From NCBI GenBank assembly GCA_949361645.1, contig OX442435.1:5735696-5799695 (forward strand): 64,000 bases of DNA, written 5' to 3'. Origin of the DNA: Spongilla lacustris. Its lineage: Eukaryota; Porifera; Demospongiae; Spongillida; Spongillidae. Shown in pieces: positions 12,286 through 23,400 of this stretch (within the stretch, counting starts at the first letter, position 1; each line of letters begins with the position of its first letter). Under the pieces are notes generated by a model. That model did no database searches and was not told where the DNA came from. It saw only the letters and a list, made by a program, of their open reading frames with translations. Position numbers and translations under genes: made by a program.

Positions 12286-12861
12286 ATTTTGTATACTACC
12301 CGGATCAGTTTTGGCTGCAAAAGGTGATCCGGGCGTACCTTATACGTACATTCATACGTATATATTTCCCGGATCAGTTTTGGCTGCAAAAGGTGATCCG
12401 GGCGTACCTTTTACCCGGATCAGTTTTGGCTGCAAAAAGTGATCCGGGCGTACCTTATGATCAGTTTTGGCAGTAGCGGACTAGCGGTCCACGCATGCAC
12501 TAAATGTATACATGCATGGACCTAGCTGTCTTGTGTTCATGTGTTGGCAGACTTGAAAAGGGATGTTTTTTCATGCATGCATGCGTGCCGTTATCCGTCA
12601 GGATCGATACGCAATGGATTTGTCCCTATACAGAAGTGAACAACAACTGGTGAAATGGAGCCCGCTCGATCAGCCGGCATATTGCTAAGATTTGTATATA
12701 ATTATCAAAACAAACTTGAATCGACGAGAATTTGTACCCGGATCACTTTTTGCAGAGGCGGATCACTTTTTGCAGCCAAATGTGATCCGGCCGGATCAAT
12801 TATTGCAACTAAAAGTGATCCGGCCGGATCACTTTTTACCCGGATCAATTTTTGCGTGACA

Positions 12862-14018
12862 ATTAAACCCCTCCGTCCCGAACTAAGTTACGATAACATG
12901 CCAACTTAAAATTATGTCGTACTCCCAAACACTGTAGCTGCATACATGCATGATCTTGTGTTAAGCAGAATATGAATTGGTATGTAATTTGATTATTCTT
13001 AACGATACTAGTACCTTTGTAACGATTGAAGCTTACTCCTAGCTCAGTAGCGGTCATGCGGAAGCACTAGAGCACTGCCGAATTAGATTACTTTTTAAGA
13101 TTTCCTTTGGAGCACACACAAATTTCAAATAGTAATCGTGGTCTGTGGTAGAACATATTCTGTACATATACATCAGTTACACAATAAACAAACTCCGTCG
13201 ATCGCACGAAAAACCATCGCCCCCATAATCAAGACGTCATACAATGTTGCTCTCCCTGAGATACAATATAAACGAACTTGGGGGGATACAAAATGAATTA
13301 AATGAAGTTCATAAACGAAGGCGATATTTTACCATCTGCAGAGGCAAGCTCAGTGTCTTCCACAGCTGAATGCATATGGTGGACAGGACAAAACATGGAA
13401 TATCTCTAACCACTAATGCACATCATTGCTGAGTGAAGGAGGGAGAAACACAGCCTAGACTTGAGTCAGAAAAGAGTTGTACTGTAAGGAGTGGTAAAAA
13501 AACAAGGGAATATGGAATTGGTGCTATAATTATGTACCGAAATTCAGTTTAACGTATGCATGACCCGTTTTGTTTAATGAATTTGCTAAATGTGGGTATG
13601 TAATAATTATAAATGCATAAAATTGCATCGACTCCGTAATCCCTTCAGTGACTGCTTCTTAGTACAAAATAGCCCCAATTTTAATATCAAATGGAGGTCT
13701 CGTTCTCTGACCCGAATATTGCATCACCACTGTAAGTGCAGTGACTGAAGTACTTCTGTGTGGACCTGGAACGAGGACAAGTAGTACCTGCTACATCAAT
13801 CAACGCTAATCTTTGTTTAAGCGAGGGTAAACAAAAATTGGCGAATTAGAGTCTTGGAATGTTGGCGAGAGAAATGTATTGGGGAAGCTAAAAACTTGCC
13901 CGTTATTGTAAGGGTCTAATTTGGTTGGACAAAATTATGCGAATTAGCAAAAATATAATTCACCATGATTTTCCCACCACTATTTTGGGTCGGTGTAACA
14001 GAATAGCCTGTCCCAACG
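12862..14018. other. Non-coding stretch
   Basis: I see no exon, repeat end or RNA gene that I can support. Confidence 0.4.
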
Positions 14019-14101
14019 CCCCCCCCCCCCCCCCCCCCCCCCCCCCCGCCCCTCGATAGCTTGTCCTCCTTTAGGATAGACTGTTCCCCCCCCCCCCCCC
14101 C
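14019..14101. repeat. Two poly-C tracts
   Basis: Runs of about 28 C (one G interruption) and 15 C, separated by about 38 bases. The G-rich ORFs on the minus strand are artefacts. Confidence 0.9.
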
Positions 14102-14647
14102 ACCATCGACACATGCATATACATTTGTCTCTTGAAGTTGATATGAAGCTAATCTTATTATAAGCCATTTACGATGTATAAAGCGTACTAAAAAAAAGTT
14201 CAATTGAAATTTTTGTAACCTGAAATGGTGAAGTTTTAGTTATGCTTAATTAGTCCATTGTTAACATGGTATACACTTCATATATTAAAAATCTCATTAT
14301 TACATATCTTGAGTTTAATAATATGATTTTGCTCTTTATACTAACTTTAGAGGGCTTGATTTTTGTTTATAAACTGTATACATGAATGCATTTTTCCTGC
14401 AACCTTCAGTACAATATATTTTAATGAATTCATAAAATAAATAAATGACATGCAGTGGTTAGATAACCTAGATTTTACATTAATAGTTTGTGTTGTGAAT
14501 TTTCAGCTCAAAATAAGCCTCCAAGTAAATCATGCAATTTTTTGTTTACTGTATTTTATAACTTGCATTTCTGAAATATAAAATAAAAAAAACTAAAGTT
14601 ACTGCAAGACAACCTTTTCAGTGCAGTTGCTGTATCCCTTGTGCTAC

Positions 14648-14710
14648 ACAGATATATACAGGTATCTGGTCACTTTCACTGATTACTTCTCCAAATGGCA
14701 AGAAGCTTGG
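14648..14710 (+). pseudogene. Integrase core fragment (Gypsy/Ginger type)
   Basis: One frame reads DIYRYLVTFTDYFSKWQEAW, the conserved stretch around the first catalytic Asp neighbourhood of retroviral-like integrases (consensus Y.L...D.FSKW.EA). It is about 20 codons long with stops on both sides and no neighbouring integrase motifs. It may be an isolated exon remnant of a Gypsy or Ginger element. Confidence 0.6.
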
Positions 14711-15609
14711 GGCCGCCATCAAAGCCGGTGCATGTGCAGATGGAATAGCACACGCTGATAATGAGATCTGGATGTTTTCAATTAAAGTGTGCATATTGGA
14801 TCTGGGGCGTGGCTTTTGTGAAAAATGTACTACTCTTGACCTACTGGTTAACTGCCAGTATAATCACTTCTCAGTATCTAGCATGTTGTAATAATGGATG
14901 AAATATTCGTCCTGATGACTTCATTACACTTGTGAAAAAGCTATATACCTCGCAGGGCGTGGACTGAAAGGATGTTTGTTTGGAAAGGAACAACTCAGAA
15001 AAGAACTGGTCTAATGGTCACGGATAATCGTATATTAATTGCTCCGTATGTCAGTCGTTCTATGTATATTCTCACCTATACCGGTATATGCCATGGGCAA
15101 TATGGTGCAGTGTGCACAGGTGCGGTATATAATATTTTAATAAACGGTGCCAACATTTCTTAATGACATTTATAATCGGGTCATATGTATGGGAGTTGCT
15201 AATGCACCTAGGGCATGACTTTTTCTATCCCTCACTTGAAGTGATGATTATTGTGTACTGATTGTGCATTTTTTCCTCCAAGGGCACAATCTTGTTATTG
15301 TGTGGAATCCAAAAACCACTTTAATAATATTCACAATCACTCTCCATATACATGTATATATACCAATGCACACACCAAGCGATTATGGTTCTAGTTCTAA
15401 TTAATTTCCACGCAGAATACTGAGCTGCACGAGTCACTATTTCTATATATTAGCATACCGACATGATCACAATTGAAGTTTTACATGTAACTCCAAAATT
15501 GCCTGGCAATAGCCGAATGGCCAATTTCCTGTCAGTGCACACGACCACTAACGTGATCAATGCACTCGAGGGCCACAAAATTGTTTACTTCACACGGCCG
15601 CGGCAATCT
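14711..15609. other. Non-coding stretch
   Basis: No supported gene or repeat; a short ORF at 14972-15163 has no coding support. Confidence 0.35.
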
Positions 15610-15716
15610 TACAGTTTTCGTGCGGACTATGGAACTCCAACTACTATTCGCCTTTCTAGTGATGCCACCAATTTGTTCTGGCTGCGACCTAATCGGTACC
15701 GACATGAATTCATGTA
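15610..15716 (+). pseudogene. Decayed copy of a signal-peptide exon
   Basis: This stretch shares TGCGGACTATGGA, GATGCCACCA, GGCTGCGACCT, ATCGGTAC and GAATTCATGTAAG with the intact exon at 60920-61004, in the same order and spacing. The hydrophobic core is disrupted and the Met codon is not in a usable frame. The donor-like ATGTAAG is kept. It is the most diverged of four copies in the window. Confidence 0.6.
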
Positions 15717-16875
15717 AGCTAGGGGTATGTTGATTTGGTAAAGTATATGCTGGTTTAGTATTTACTGTAAACGCGCTTGCTGAAAATCTGGATGGTTAAG
15801 TTCAGTATAGTAATTATATAACGTATTTAATCTAGGATTGGCGATTTCAGGTAAGTCGTTTTAGCGAAAATTGGGTGCATGTAACTGAATGTATATGCTA
15901 TATATGAGATGGTGGATAGCATGTGCGCACTATTCTTCGCATGCTGTATTAATGAATGGGGATAATATAAAATACCGCCATACATGCACATATACACTGC
16001 ACAGCACAGCATGTACCACTGACTCCTTGCCCTCACTACTGAGTATTGCATACTGAGTATTACGTACTCAAATTGGCGCTTGACAACTTGGCTCACAAAA
16101 TGGCACACTGGAGGCCTGCATTTGCATTAGTTATCAGTAGGGTCTTAATGATTGAGAGACGCAGAGAAATACGTGTGTCGTATTTCGATGGTGTGTGTTG
16201 ACTCCGAAACAGTATAGCTCAGTATACTGAGGACATTAGGCGGGTGCAAAAGAACCACAGCGCGCAGTACAAGTGACTGCGACAGCCAACCTGTCTTTTA
16301 AGCAGCGTCAGATTTTCATCGTTTAATTACTTTAAAATATTGGTTCGTTACACTTACGTCACCTTCATGACTACATGTAATGGCGTGGTGCCCATTAAAG
16401 GGGAGTCAAGGGCTTTCCCAGAACCATACAGAGGCCTAAAGCAGGAGATGGGAAAACAGACAACCGTGACGCTGCATGAGGAGCCACAACAGATAATATA
16501 GGCGGTAGCCATAGAGCCAGAAGCCCCTAACAAAGAATTTAAATGGCGACATTCCAATTTATTTGACAGAGTTCGTTGAGTAACAGGTGTTGATAATGCT
16601 TCTGCCTTGGTTACATCTGCATGATGGAAAATCTAAATCTTATCATTGCATGAACTGCATTTTTAATTTTAGATGTAGATTATCTGCATGCACTGCTACA
16701 GCCAGATGTGGGTAAAGAGGGTGGTGGGAAAGAGAGTGCAGACCAAGACCCCCAAAACGTACCGTCTAAGCTGGGCTTGTTACCAGGTGGGGTCTGTTGT
16801 GTAGTTGGTTTAACTTAACGATAAAGTTTTGATGAGAATTTTATGTGTTTAATACTGGACTCCGGTCATCTATCT
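15717..16875. other. Non-coding stretch
   Basis: No gene or repeat that I can support. Confidence 0.35.
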
Positions 16876-17066
16876 CCTATATTATATATATATATATGGT
16901 AGTCACATTAGAGTTAGGCTGGGGTCTTACATCCAATGATAGCAACTCACATCAGGCAGCATGCATGTGTCCTGATAGCAAGATGGGAGGAGGGTTTGCC
17001 TGTGGCTTTGTATATATATATATTATATATATATTATTATTATAATATATATATATATATATATAC
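16876..17066. repeat. AT microsatellites flanking ~130 bp
   Basis: A (TA)n run at about 16882-16898 and a longer TA/TTA run at about 17010-17066. Confidence 0.85.
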
Positions 17067-17328
17067 CATGTAGTACATGCATGTAGCTGCAGAGTGCCGA
17101 AAACATGTTGCTAATGACCAAAGTGTATTTAGTTGTGGTAGATCTTGGATCTGTGTCCCATTGGCATTAGAAACCTATGGAAATTGGGGTAGGGAGGTCC
17201 AAGCGACATTTTTCCAGCTAGCCATGCACCTCTTTACTTTCGGCAAGCCACAGTACCGGTGCCTAAATCCGGGCTGACATTTATGGCTTCCTAAACCTCT
17301 CTCCCTAACCAGGTACTGCATGAGCCAG

Positions 17329-17528
17329 NNNNNNNNNNNNNNNNNNNNNNNNNNNNNNNNNNNNNNNNNNNNNNNNNNNNNNNNNNNNNNNNNNNNNNNN
17401 NNNNNNNNNNNNNNNNNNNNNNNNNNNNNNNNNNNNNNNNNNNNNNNNNNNNNNNNNNNNNNNNNNNNNNNNNNNNNNNNNNNNNNNNNNNNNNNNNNNN
17501 NNNNNNNNNNNNNNNNNNNNNNNNNNNN
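17329..17528. other. Assembly gap (200 N)
   Basis: Exactly 200 unknown bases, probably a fixed-size placeholder. It lies at the outer edge of the repeat arms described next, so repeat collapse is the likely cause. Confidence 0.99.
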
Positions 17529-18437
17529 ACTTGCGGAGTGAGGGTTAATGATTGATCTGGTAGTGAGGTCATCACGTGTTTTTGGTACATGTAGTTCATT
17601 GCTCCCCTGAAATTGTTGGGGATGCTGATTCCATTTGCAGCCTGAGGGCTGGCATCTCCATTGGCATTATTGTGCGGGCCACATTTCTGCTAGCAGTGTG
17701 GGGGTATGATAGCTCTATTTGTGGGAAGACTGGTAGCTCCAATGTTTGAGCAGAGGTTCCATTGGCTTGCAATGAGGAAGGCTGGTAGTTGTACTGTGTG
17801 GTGATGGTCCCATTAGCCCCCTCTTTCAGTGAAAGACAGGTTGTGGGGGCTGCTAAGTAATAAGTCCACTTATTGTGAGGGCTAAAAGTTCCACTGCATG
17901 GTTCCATTGGTGGGACATGTGTTATTCCATTGGTACATGTGCGTACATGCACATGTCCCCTGAAATTGTTGGGGCTACTGACTCCATTTCCAGTGTGAGG
18001 GCTGCCTTCTCCACTGGCATTAAGTGGGGGCCACATTGACACTCTGGTTGTGTGACAGCTGGTGCTCCCTTGCTGGCAGTGTGGGGGTCAGGTTTTGCAG
18101 TATTGAGTTCACTTGCAGTATGGGGGTTAATGGTTGGTTCCAAAGGTAGTGTGTGATTGCAGTGAGGCGGAGTGGTAGTTCTATGGCCCCCATTGGCTCA
18201 TGGACAGCTGACGCAACTTGCAGTGAAGGACACGTAGTGAGCAGAGGGGGGCTGAGGGGGGGGAGGAGGGGCGAGGGCTGGCACCAGTGTGTGGTGGGCC
18301 TGTTAAGTCCACTTGCATTGAGGTTCAACTTGTAGTGACGGCATGTGTTCTTGGTACATGTTCCCTGACTAATGAATGTACTGTCCCATTGGCTGATTGG
18401 CCCCTCTTTCATTGTACATGTAGGACAGGTAGTAGCG

Positions 18438-18460
18438 GGGGGGGGGGGGGGGTGGGGGGG
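18438..18460. repeat. Poly-G tract in arm 1
   Basis: A G run interrupted once by T. The matching place in arm 2 (about 22341-22367) has about 27 C and in arm 3 (about 28557-28571) about 15 G, so the tract is length-variable between copies. Confidence 0.85.
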
Positions 18461-19621
18461 CTGTGGGACTGCTAAGTATTAACTATGAGGGCTTAAAGTT
18501 CCACTTGTTCTGTTGTAGTGTTTGAAGAGGGCATGTGTGGTTGTCTTTTCCCCCTCAAGTACATTTACATGTACCCCTGAAATTTTTGGGGTTGCTGAAT
18601 CCACTTGCAGTGCGAGGGCTGGTTTCTCCACTGGCATTATTCTGGGGGCTCGATTAACCACTGGTTGTGTGGCAGCTGGTACTTCCTTGCTGGGCTCCAT
18701 CGGTGAGAGGGCTCCACTCATGTGGCCTGCCGTCTGGACTTGCAGTGTGTACTGGTAGAGGGTCTAGTGGCTCTATTTGAAGTGAGCTGAGAGGGGCTGG
18801 TGGTTGTACTGTGTGGGGCTGGCCCTATTGGCCCTTGTTTGTGTGGGGGCTGCTGACTCAACTTGGGGTGGCATCTTCACTGACTTTGTGGAGGCTACCC
18901 CATTGGCCCTGGGTAGCTGAGGGTGTTCTGTAAGAATGGTTCCATGGGCTGCTGGCTGCAGTGTGAGGCTTTATTTATTAAGTTCAGTTGCAGTGTAGAC
19001 TTTACAGGTTCCACTGGTATTGTTCATGAGCTTGGGGTGAGGGGGCTGGCAGTTCTACTGTGTGGGGATCCCAGCTGACTCAACTTGCATTGAAAGAAAG
19101 GTAGTGGGGGGGGGGGGGTTTGGTCCCAGTGTGTGGAGCCTGTTAAGACCACTTGCAGAGTGAGGGTTAATGATTGATCTGGTAGTGAGGTCATCACGTG
19201 TTGTTGGTACCTGTAGTTCATAGCTCCCCTGAAATTGTTTGGGATGCTGATTCCATTTGCAGCCTGAGGGCTGGCATCTCCACTGGCATTATTGTGGGGG
19301 CCACATCCCTGCTGGCAGTGTGGGTGTCTGATGATCTATCTGCGAGAGGGCTGGTGTCTCCACTGGCATTGTGGATGTTAGCTCCATAGGCCAGGTTAGC
19401 TGGTGGCTCCCTTGCTGGAATTATGGGGCCTGTTAATTCCACTTGATGGCTCCACTATTTGGAATGTGAGGCCATTAATTTAAATTGCAGCATGAGGCAT
19501 AATGGTTCCAAAGGTATATAGTGTGCACTTGCAGTGAGGGGGCTTGTGGTTCTGCTGTGTGGGGATGGCCTCTTTGGCCCCAGGGCTGCTGAGCGAACTT
19601 GTAGTGAAGGGCCTAGCCCCA

Positions 19622-19870
19622 TTAGCCCCTGGCTATGTGGGGGTGGGGCTGGTGGCTCTTTTGGTAATTCAGGGGCTGCTCACTCCCTATCACTAATACA
19701 ACCACCAACGTCAGTGGTACGACCGCCATCGCTACTTTTCTCAATCTCTCCATCCTCGTCCAATGTATCGAGCTTGAATATCGATCGTCGTATTCGTACA
19801 GTTCGAACTCATCCGCCGACTGATTCAGTGACTCGACGAGCTCGCCTTCACTCGTGTTATACGTCACCAT
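19622..19870 (-). CDS. 82-codon ORF with membrane segment (arm 1 copy)
   Basis: The protein begins MVTYNTSEGELVESLNQSAD, has an acidic, Tyr-rich stretch (EFELYEYDDRY), then RMERLRKVAMAV and the hydrophobic run VVPLTLVVVLVIG (about residues 49-62), and stops about 20 codons later inside the minisatellite. Positive residues before the hydrophobic run suggest a type II signal-anchor. Codon use is GC-richer than in the flanks, which looks coding. It is identical in three arms. No clean GT donor is evident at the end of the membrane segment, so whether it is a whole gene or a first exon is open. A TATA-like TATATAAAGG lies upstream near 20020. Family not recognised. Confidence 0.4.
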   Translation of the reverse strand: MVTYNTSEGELVESLNQSADEFELYEYDDRYSSSIHWTRMERLRKVAMAVVPLTLVVVLVIGSEQPLNYQKSHQPHPHIARG

Positions 19871-20395
19871 ATCGTTTATCTACACCGAAAAACAACCGTA
19901 ACAAGCACTACAATTCAGCCGCCCGTTTGTTTGGTGACCTTATAGGTGTGGTTATCACGCCCTATAGGAATAGTTGAATATTCATGCACTCCGGAGAATG
20001 GAAACTGTTCCGTGTACATATAAAGGCGCGATTCGAGCGGGAAACGTGTACCTACTTTGCACAGCTGTTTCTCCGTAACGGTTTGTATGAAAATTAACGA
20101 ACAGAACAAATCAATAGGTATAGGACCTCTCTACCTACAAACCGAATTTGAAGCGATTTGATTACTCCTACCTAAAGTTATGTCGGGTTTGAACCCGGTG
20201 TGGTATCGGACGTTGCAATCCTGGCACGGAGTAAGTGCAAGACCCCAAAATATATTTTAGCATAGAGAAATGGTGTAGTATGAAGTGCTGAAAATAGGAA
20301 GTCAATAGTGCAAACTCTTTTGAAGATATAGCGCTTTGAATTGGATGCTATATATATAAAATTCACAAGCATCAAAATCTCATAGAACGTTCCAT

Positions 20396-20410
20396 ATATA
20401 TATATATATG
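20396..20410. repeat. Palindrome centre, TA run
   Basis: ACGTTCC, then (TA)n, then GGAACGT: the symmetry axis of arms 1 and 2. Arm 3 ends at the same TA run (30524-30540) but continues into unrelated DNA there, so the run is a natural edge of the repeated unit. Confidence 0.9.
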
Positions 20411-23400
20411 GAACGTTCTATGAGATTTTGATGCTTGTGAATTTTATATATATAGCATCCAATTCAAAGCGCTATATCTTCAAAAGGGTTTGCACTATTG
20501 ACTTCCTATTTTCAGCACTTCATACTACACCATTTCTCTATGCTAAAATATATTTTGGGGTCTTGCACTTACTCCGTGCCAGGATTGCAACGTCCGATAC
20601 CACACCGGGTTCAAACCCGACATAACTTTAGGTAGGAGTAATCAAGTCGCTTCAAATTCGGTTTGTAGGTAGAGAGGTCCTATACCTATTGATTTGTTCT
20701 GTTCGTTAATTTTCATACAAACCGTTACGGAGAAACAGCTGTGCAAAGTAGGTACACGTTTCCCGCTCGAATCGCGCCTTTATATGTACACGGAACAGTT
20801 TCCATTCTCCGGAGTGCATGAATATTCAACTATTCCTATAGGGCGTGATAACCACACCTATAAGGTCACCAAACAAACGGGCGGCTGAATTGTAGTGCTT
20901 GTTACGGTTGTTTTTCGGTGTAGATAAACGATATGGTGACGTATAACACGAGTGAAGGCGAGCTCGTCGAGTCACTGAATCAGTCGGCGGATGAGTTCGA
21001 ACTGTACGAATACGACGATCGATATTCAAGCTCGATACATTGGACGAGGATGGAGAGATTGAGAAAAGTAGCGATGGCGGTCGTACCACTGACGTTGGTG
21101 GTTGTATTAGTGATAGGGAGTGAGCAGCCCCTGAATTACCAAAAGAGCCACCAGCCCCACCCCCACATAGCCAGGGGCTAATGGGGCTAGGCCCTTCACT
21201 ACAAGTTCGCTCAGCAGCCCTGGGGCCAAAGAGGCCATCCCCACACAGCAGAACCACAAGCCCCCTCACTGCAAGTGCACACTATATACCTTTGGAACCA
21301 TTATGCCTCATGCTGCAATTTAAATTAATGGACTCACATTCCAAATAGTGGAGCCATCAAGTGGAATTAACAGGCCCCATAATTCCAGCAAGGGAGCCAC
21401 CAGCTAACCTGGCCTATGGAGCTAACATCCACAATGCCAGTGGAGACACCAGCCCTCTCGCAGATAGATCATCAGACACCCACACTGCCAGCAGGGATGT
21501 GGCCCCCACAATAATGCCAGTGGAGATGCCAGCCCTCAGGCTGCAAATGGAATCAGCATCCCAAACAATTTCAGGGGAGCTATGAACTACAGGTACCAAC
21601 AACACGTGATGACCTCACTACCAGATCAATCATTAACCCTCACTCTGCAAGTGGTCTTAACAGGCTCCACACACTGGGACCAAACCCCCCCCCCCACTAC
21701 CTTTCTTTCAATGCAAGTTGAGTCAGCTGGGATCCCCACACAGTAGAACTGCCAGCCCCCTCACCCCAAGCTCATGAACAATACCAGTGGAACCTGTAAA
21801 GTCTACACTGCAACTGAACTTAATAAATAAAGCCTCACACTGCAGCCAGCAGCCCATGGAACCATTCTTACAGAACACCCTCAGCTACCCAGGGCCAATG
21901 GGGTAGCCTCCACAAAGTCAGTGAAGATGCCACCCCAAGTTGAGTCAGCAGCCCCCACACAAACAAGGGCCAATAGGGCCAGCCCCACACAGTACAACCA
22001 CCAGCCCCTCTCAGCTCACTTCAAATAGAGCCACTAGACCCTCTACCAGTACACACTGCAAGTCCAGACGGCAGGCCACATGAGTGGAGCCCTCTCACCG
22101 ATGGAGCCCAGCAAGGAAGTACCAGCTGCCACACAACCAGTGGTTAATCGAGCCCCCAGAATAATGCCAGTGGAGAAACCAGCCCTCGCACTGCAAGTGG
22201 ATTCAGCAACCCCAAAAATTTCAGGGGTACATGTAAATGTACTTGAGGGGGAAAAGACAACCACACATGCCCTCTTCAAACACTACAACAGAACAAGTGG
22301 AACTTTAAGCCCTCATAGTTAATACTTAGCAGTCCCACAGCCCCCCCCCCCCCCCCCCCCCCCCCCCGCTACTACCTGTCCTACATGTACAATGAAAGAG
22401 GGGCCAATCAGCCAATGGGACAGTACAACCACCAACCCTCTTCATTAGTCAGGGAACATGTACCAAGAACACATGCCGTCACTACAAGTTGAACCTCAAT
22501 GCAAGTGGACTTAACAGGCCCACCACACACTGGTGCCAGCCCTCGCCCCTCCTCCCCCCCCTCAGCCCCCCTCTGCTCACTACGTGTCCTTCACTGCAAG
22601 TTGCGTCAGCTGTCCATGAGCCAATGGGGGCCATAGAACTACCACTCCGCCTCACTGCAATCACACACTACCTTTGGAACCAACCATTAACCCCCATACT
22701 GCAAGTGAACTCAATACTGCAAAACCTGACCCCCACACTGCCAGCAAGGGAGCACCAGCTGTCACACAACCAGAGTGTCAATGTGGCCCCCACTTAATGC
22801 CAGTGGAGAAGGCAGCCCTCACACTGGAAATGGAGTCAGTAGCCCCAACAATTTCAGGGGACATGTGCATGTACGCACATGTACCAATGGAATAACACAT
22901 GTCCCACCAATGGAACCATGCAGTGGAACTTTTAGCCCTCACAATAAGTGGACTTATTACTTAGCAGCCCCCACAACCTGTCTTTCACTGAAAGAGGGGG
23001 CTAATGGGACCATCACCACACAGTACAACTACCAGCCTTCCTCATTGCAAGCCAATGGAACCTCTGCTCAAACATTGGAGCTACCAGTCTTCCCACAAAT
23101 AGAGCTATCATACCCCCACACTGCTAGCAGAAATGTGGCCCGCACAATAATGCCAATGGAGATGCCAGCCCTCAGGCTGCAAATGGAATCAGCATCCCCA
23201 ACAATTTCAGGGGAGCAATGAACTACATGTACCAAAAACACGTGATGACCTCACTACCAGATCAATCATTAACCCTCACTCCGCAAGTGGTCTTAACAGG
23301 CTCCACACATTGGGACCAACCCCCCCCCCCCCCCCCCCCCCCCCCACTATCTTTCTTTCAATACAAGTTGAGTCAACTGGGATCCCCCACACAGTAGAAC

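Larger units (their letters stand above)
10272..12861. mobile_element. Non-autonomous Ginger-like transposon with ~410-bp TIRs
   Basis: Left and right ends are inverted copies for about 410 bases (10272-10682 and 12455-12861). Both begin TGTCACGCAAAAATT and are studded with GATCCGGCCGGATC palindromes. The TGTCA start fits the TGTNR terminus described for Ginger elements and matches the larger Ginger copy at 54369-59015. Inside lie a 69-bp minisatellite and, on the minus strand, a broken OTU-protease ORF homologous to the one in that larger copy. No integrase remains. A clean 4-bp target duplication is not visible (AACC on the left, ATTA on the right). Confidence 0.75.
17529..20404. repeat. 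Arm 1 of a giant inverted repeat (G-rich)
   Basis: About 2.88 kb that is the reverse complement of 20405-23286 with very few differences. The symmetry point is in the (TA)n run at about 20396-20410, so there is almost no spacer. The arm holds a degenerate ~60-bp minisatellite with modules such as AGTGTGAGGGCTG, TCCACTTGCAG and GGTAGTTGTACTGTG. A unit of about 1.63 kb is partly repeated: the word starting ACTTGC(G/A)GAGTGAGGG occurs at 17529 and 19151. The inner ~750 bases are unique in style, with higher complexity and an ORF. The outer end is lost in the gap. Differences from arm 2 include a 13-base deletion near 18377 and several substitutions. Confidence 0.9.

Noticed and set aside
17291..17599. 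ORFs across the gap
   Set aside because: They consist mainly of unknown residues.
19915..20109. 64-codon ORF upstream of the membrane ORF
   Set aside because: It overlaps the likely promoter region and has no coding signal apart from being repeated with the arm.
20180..20215. GGGTTCAAACCC on one strand as a pol III B box or tRNA
   Set aside because: The T-arm stem is only four pairs and no A box or acceptor stem could be placed at the right distance.
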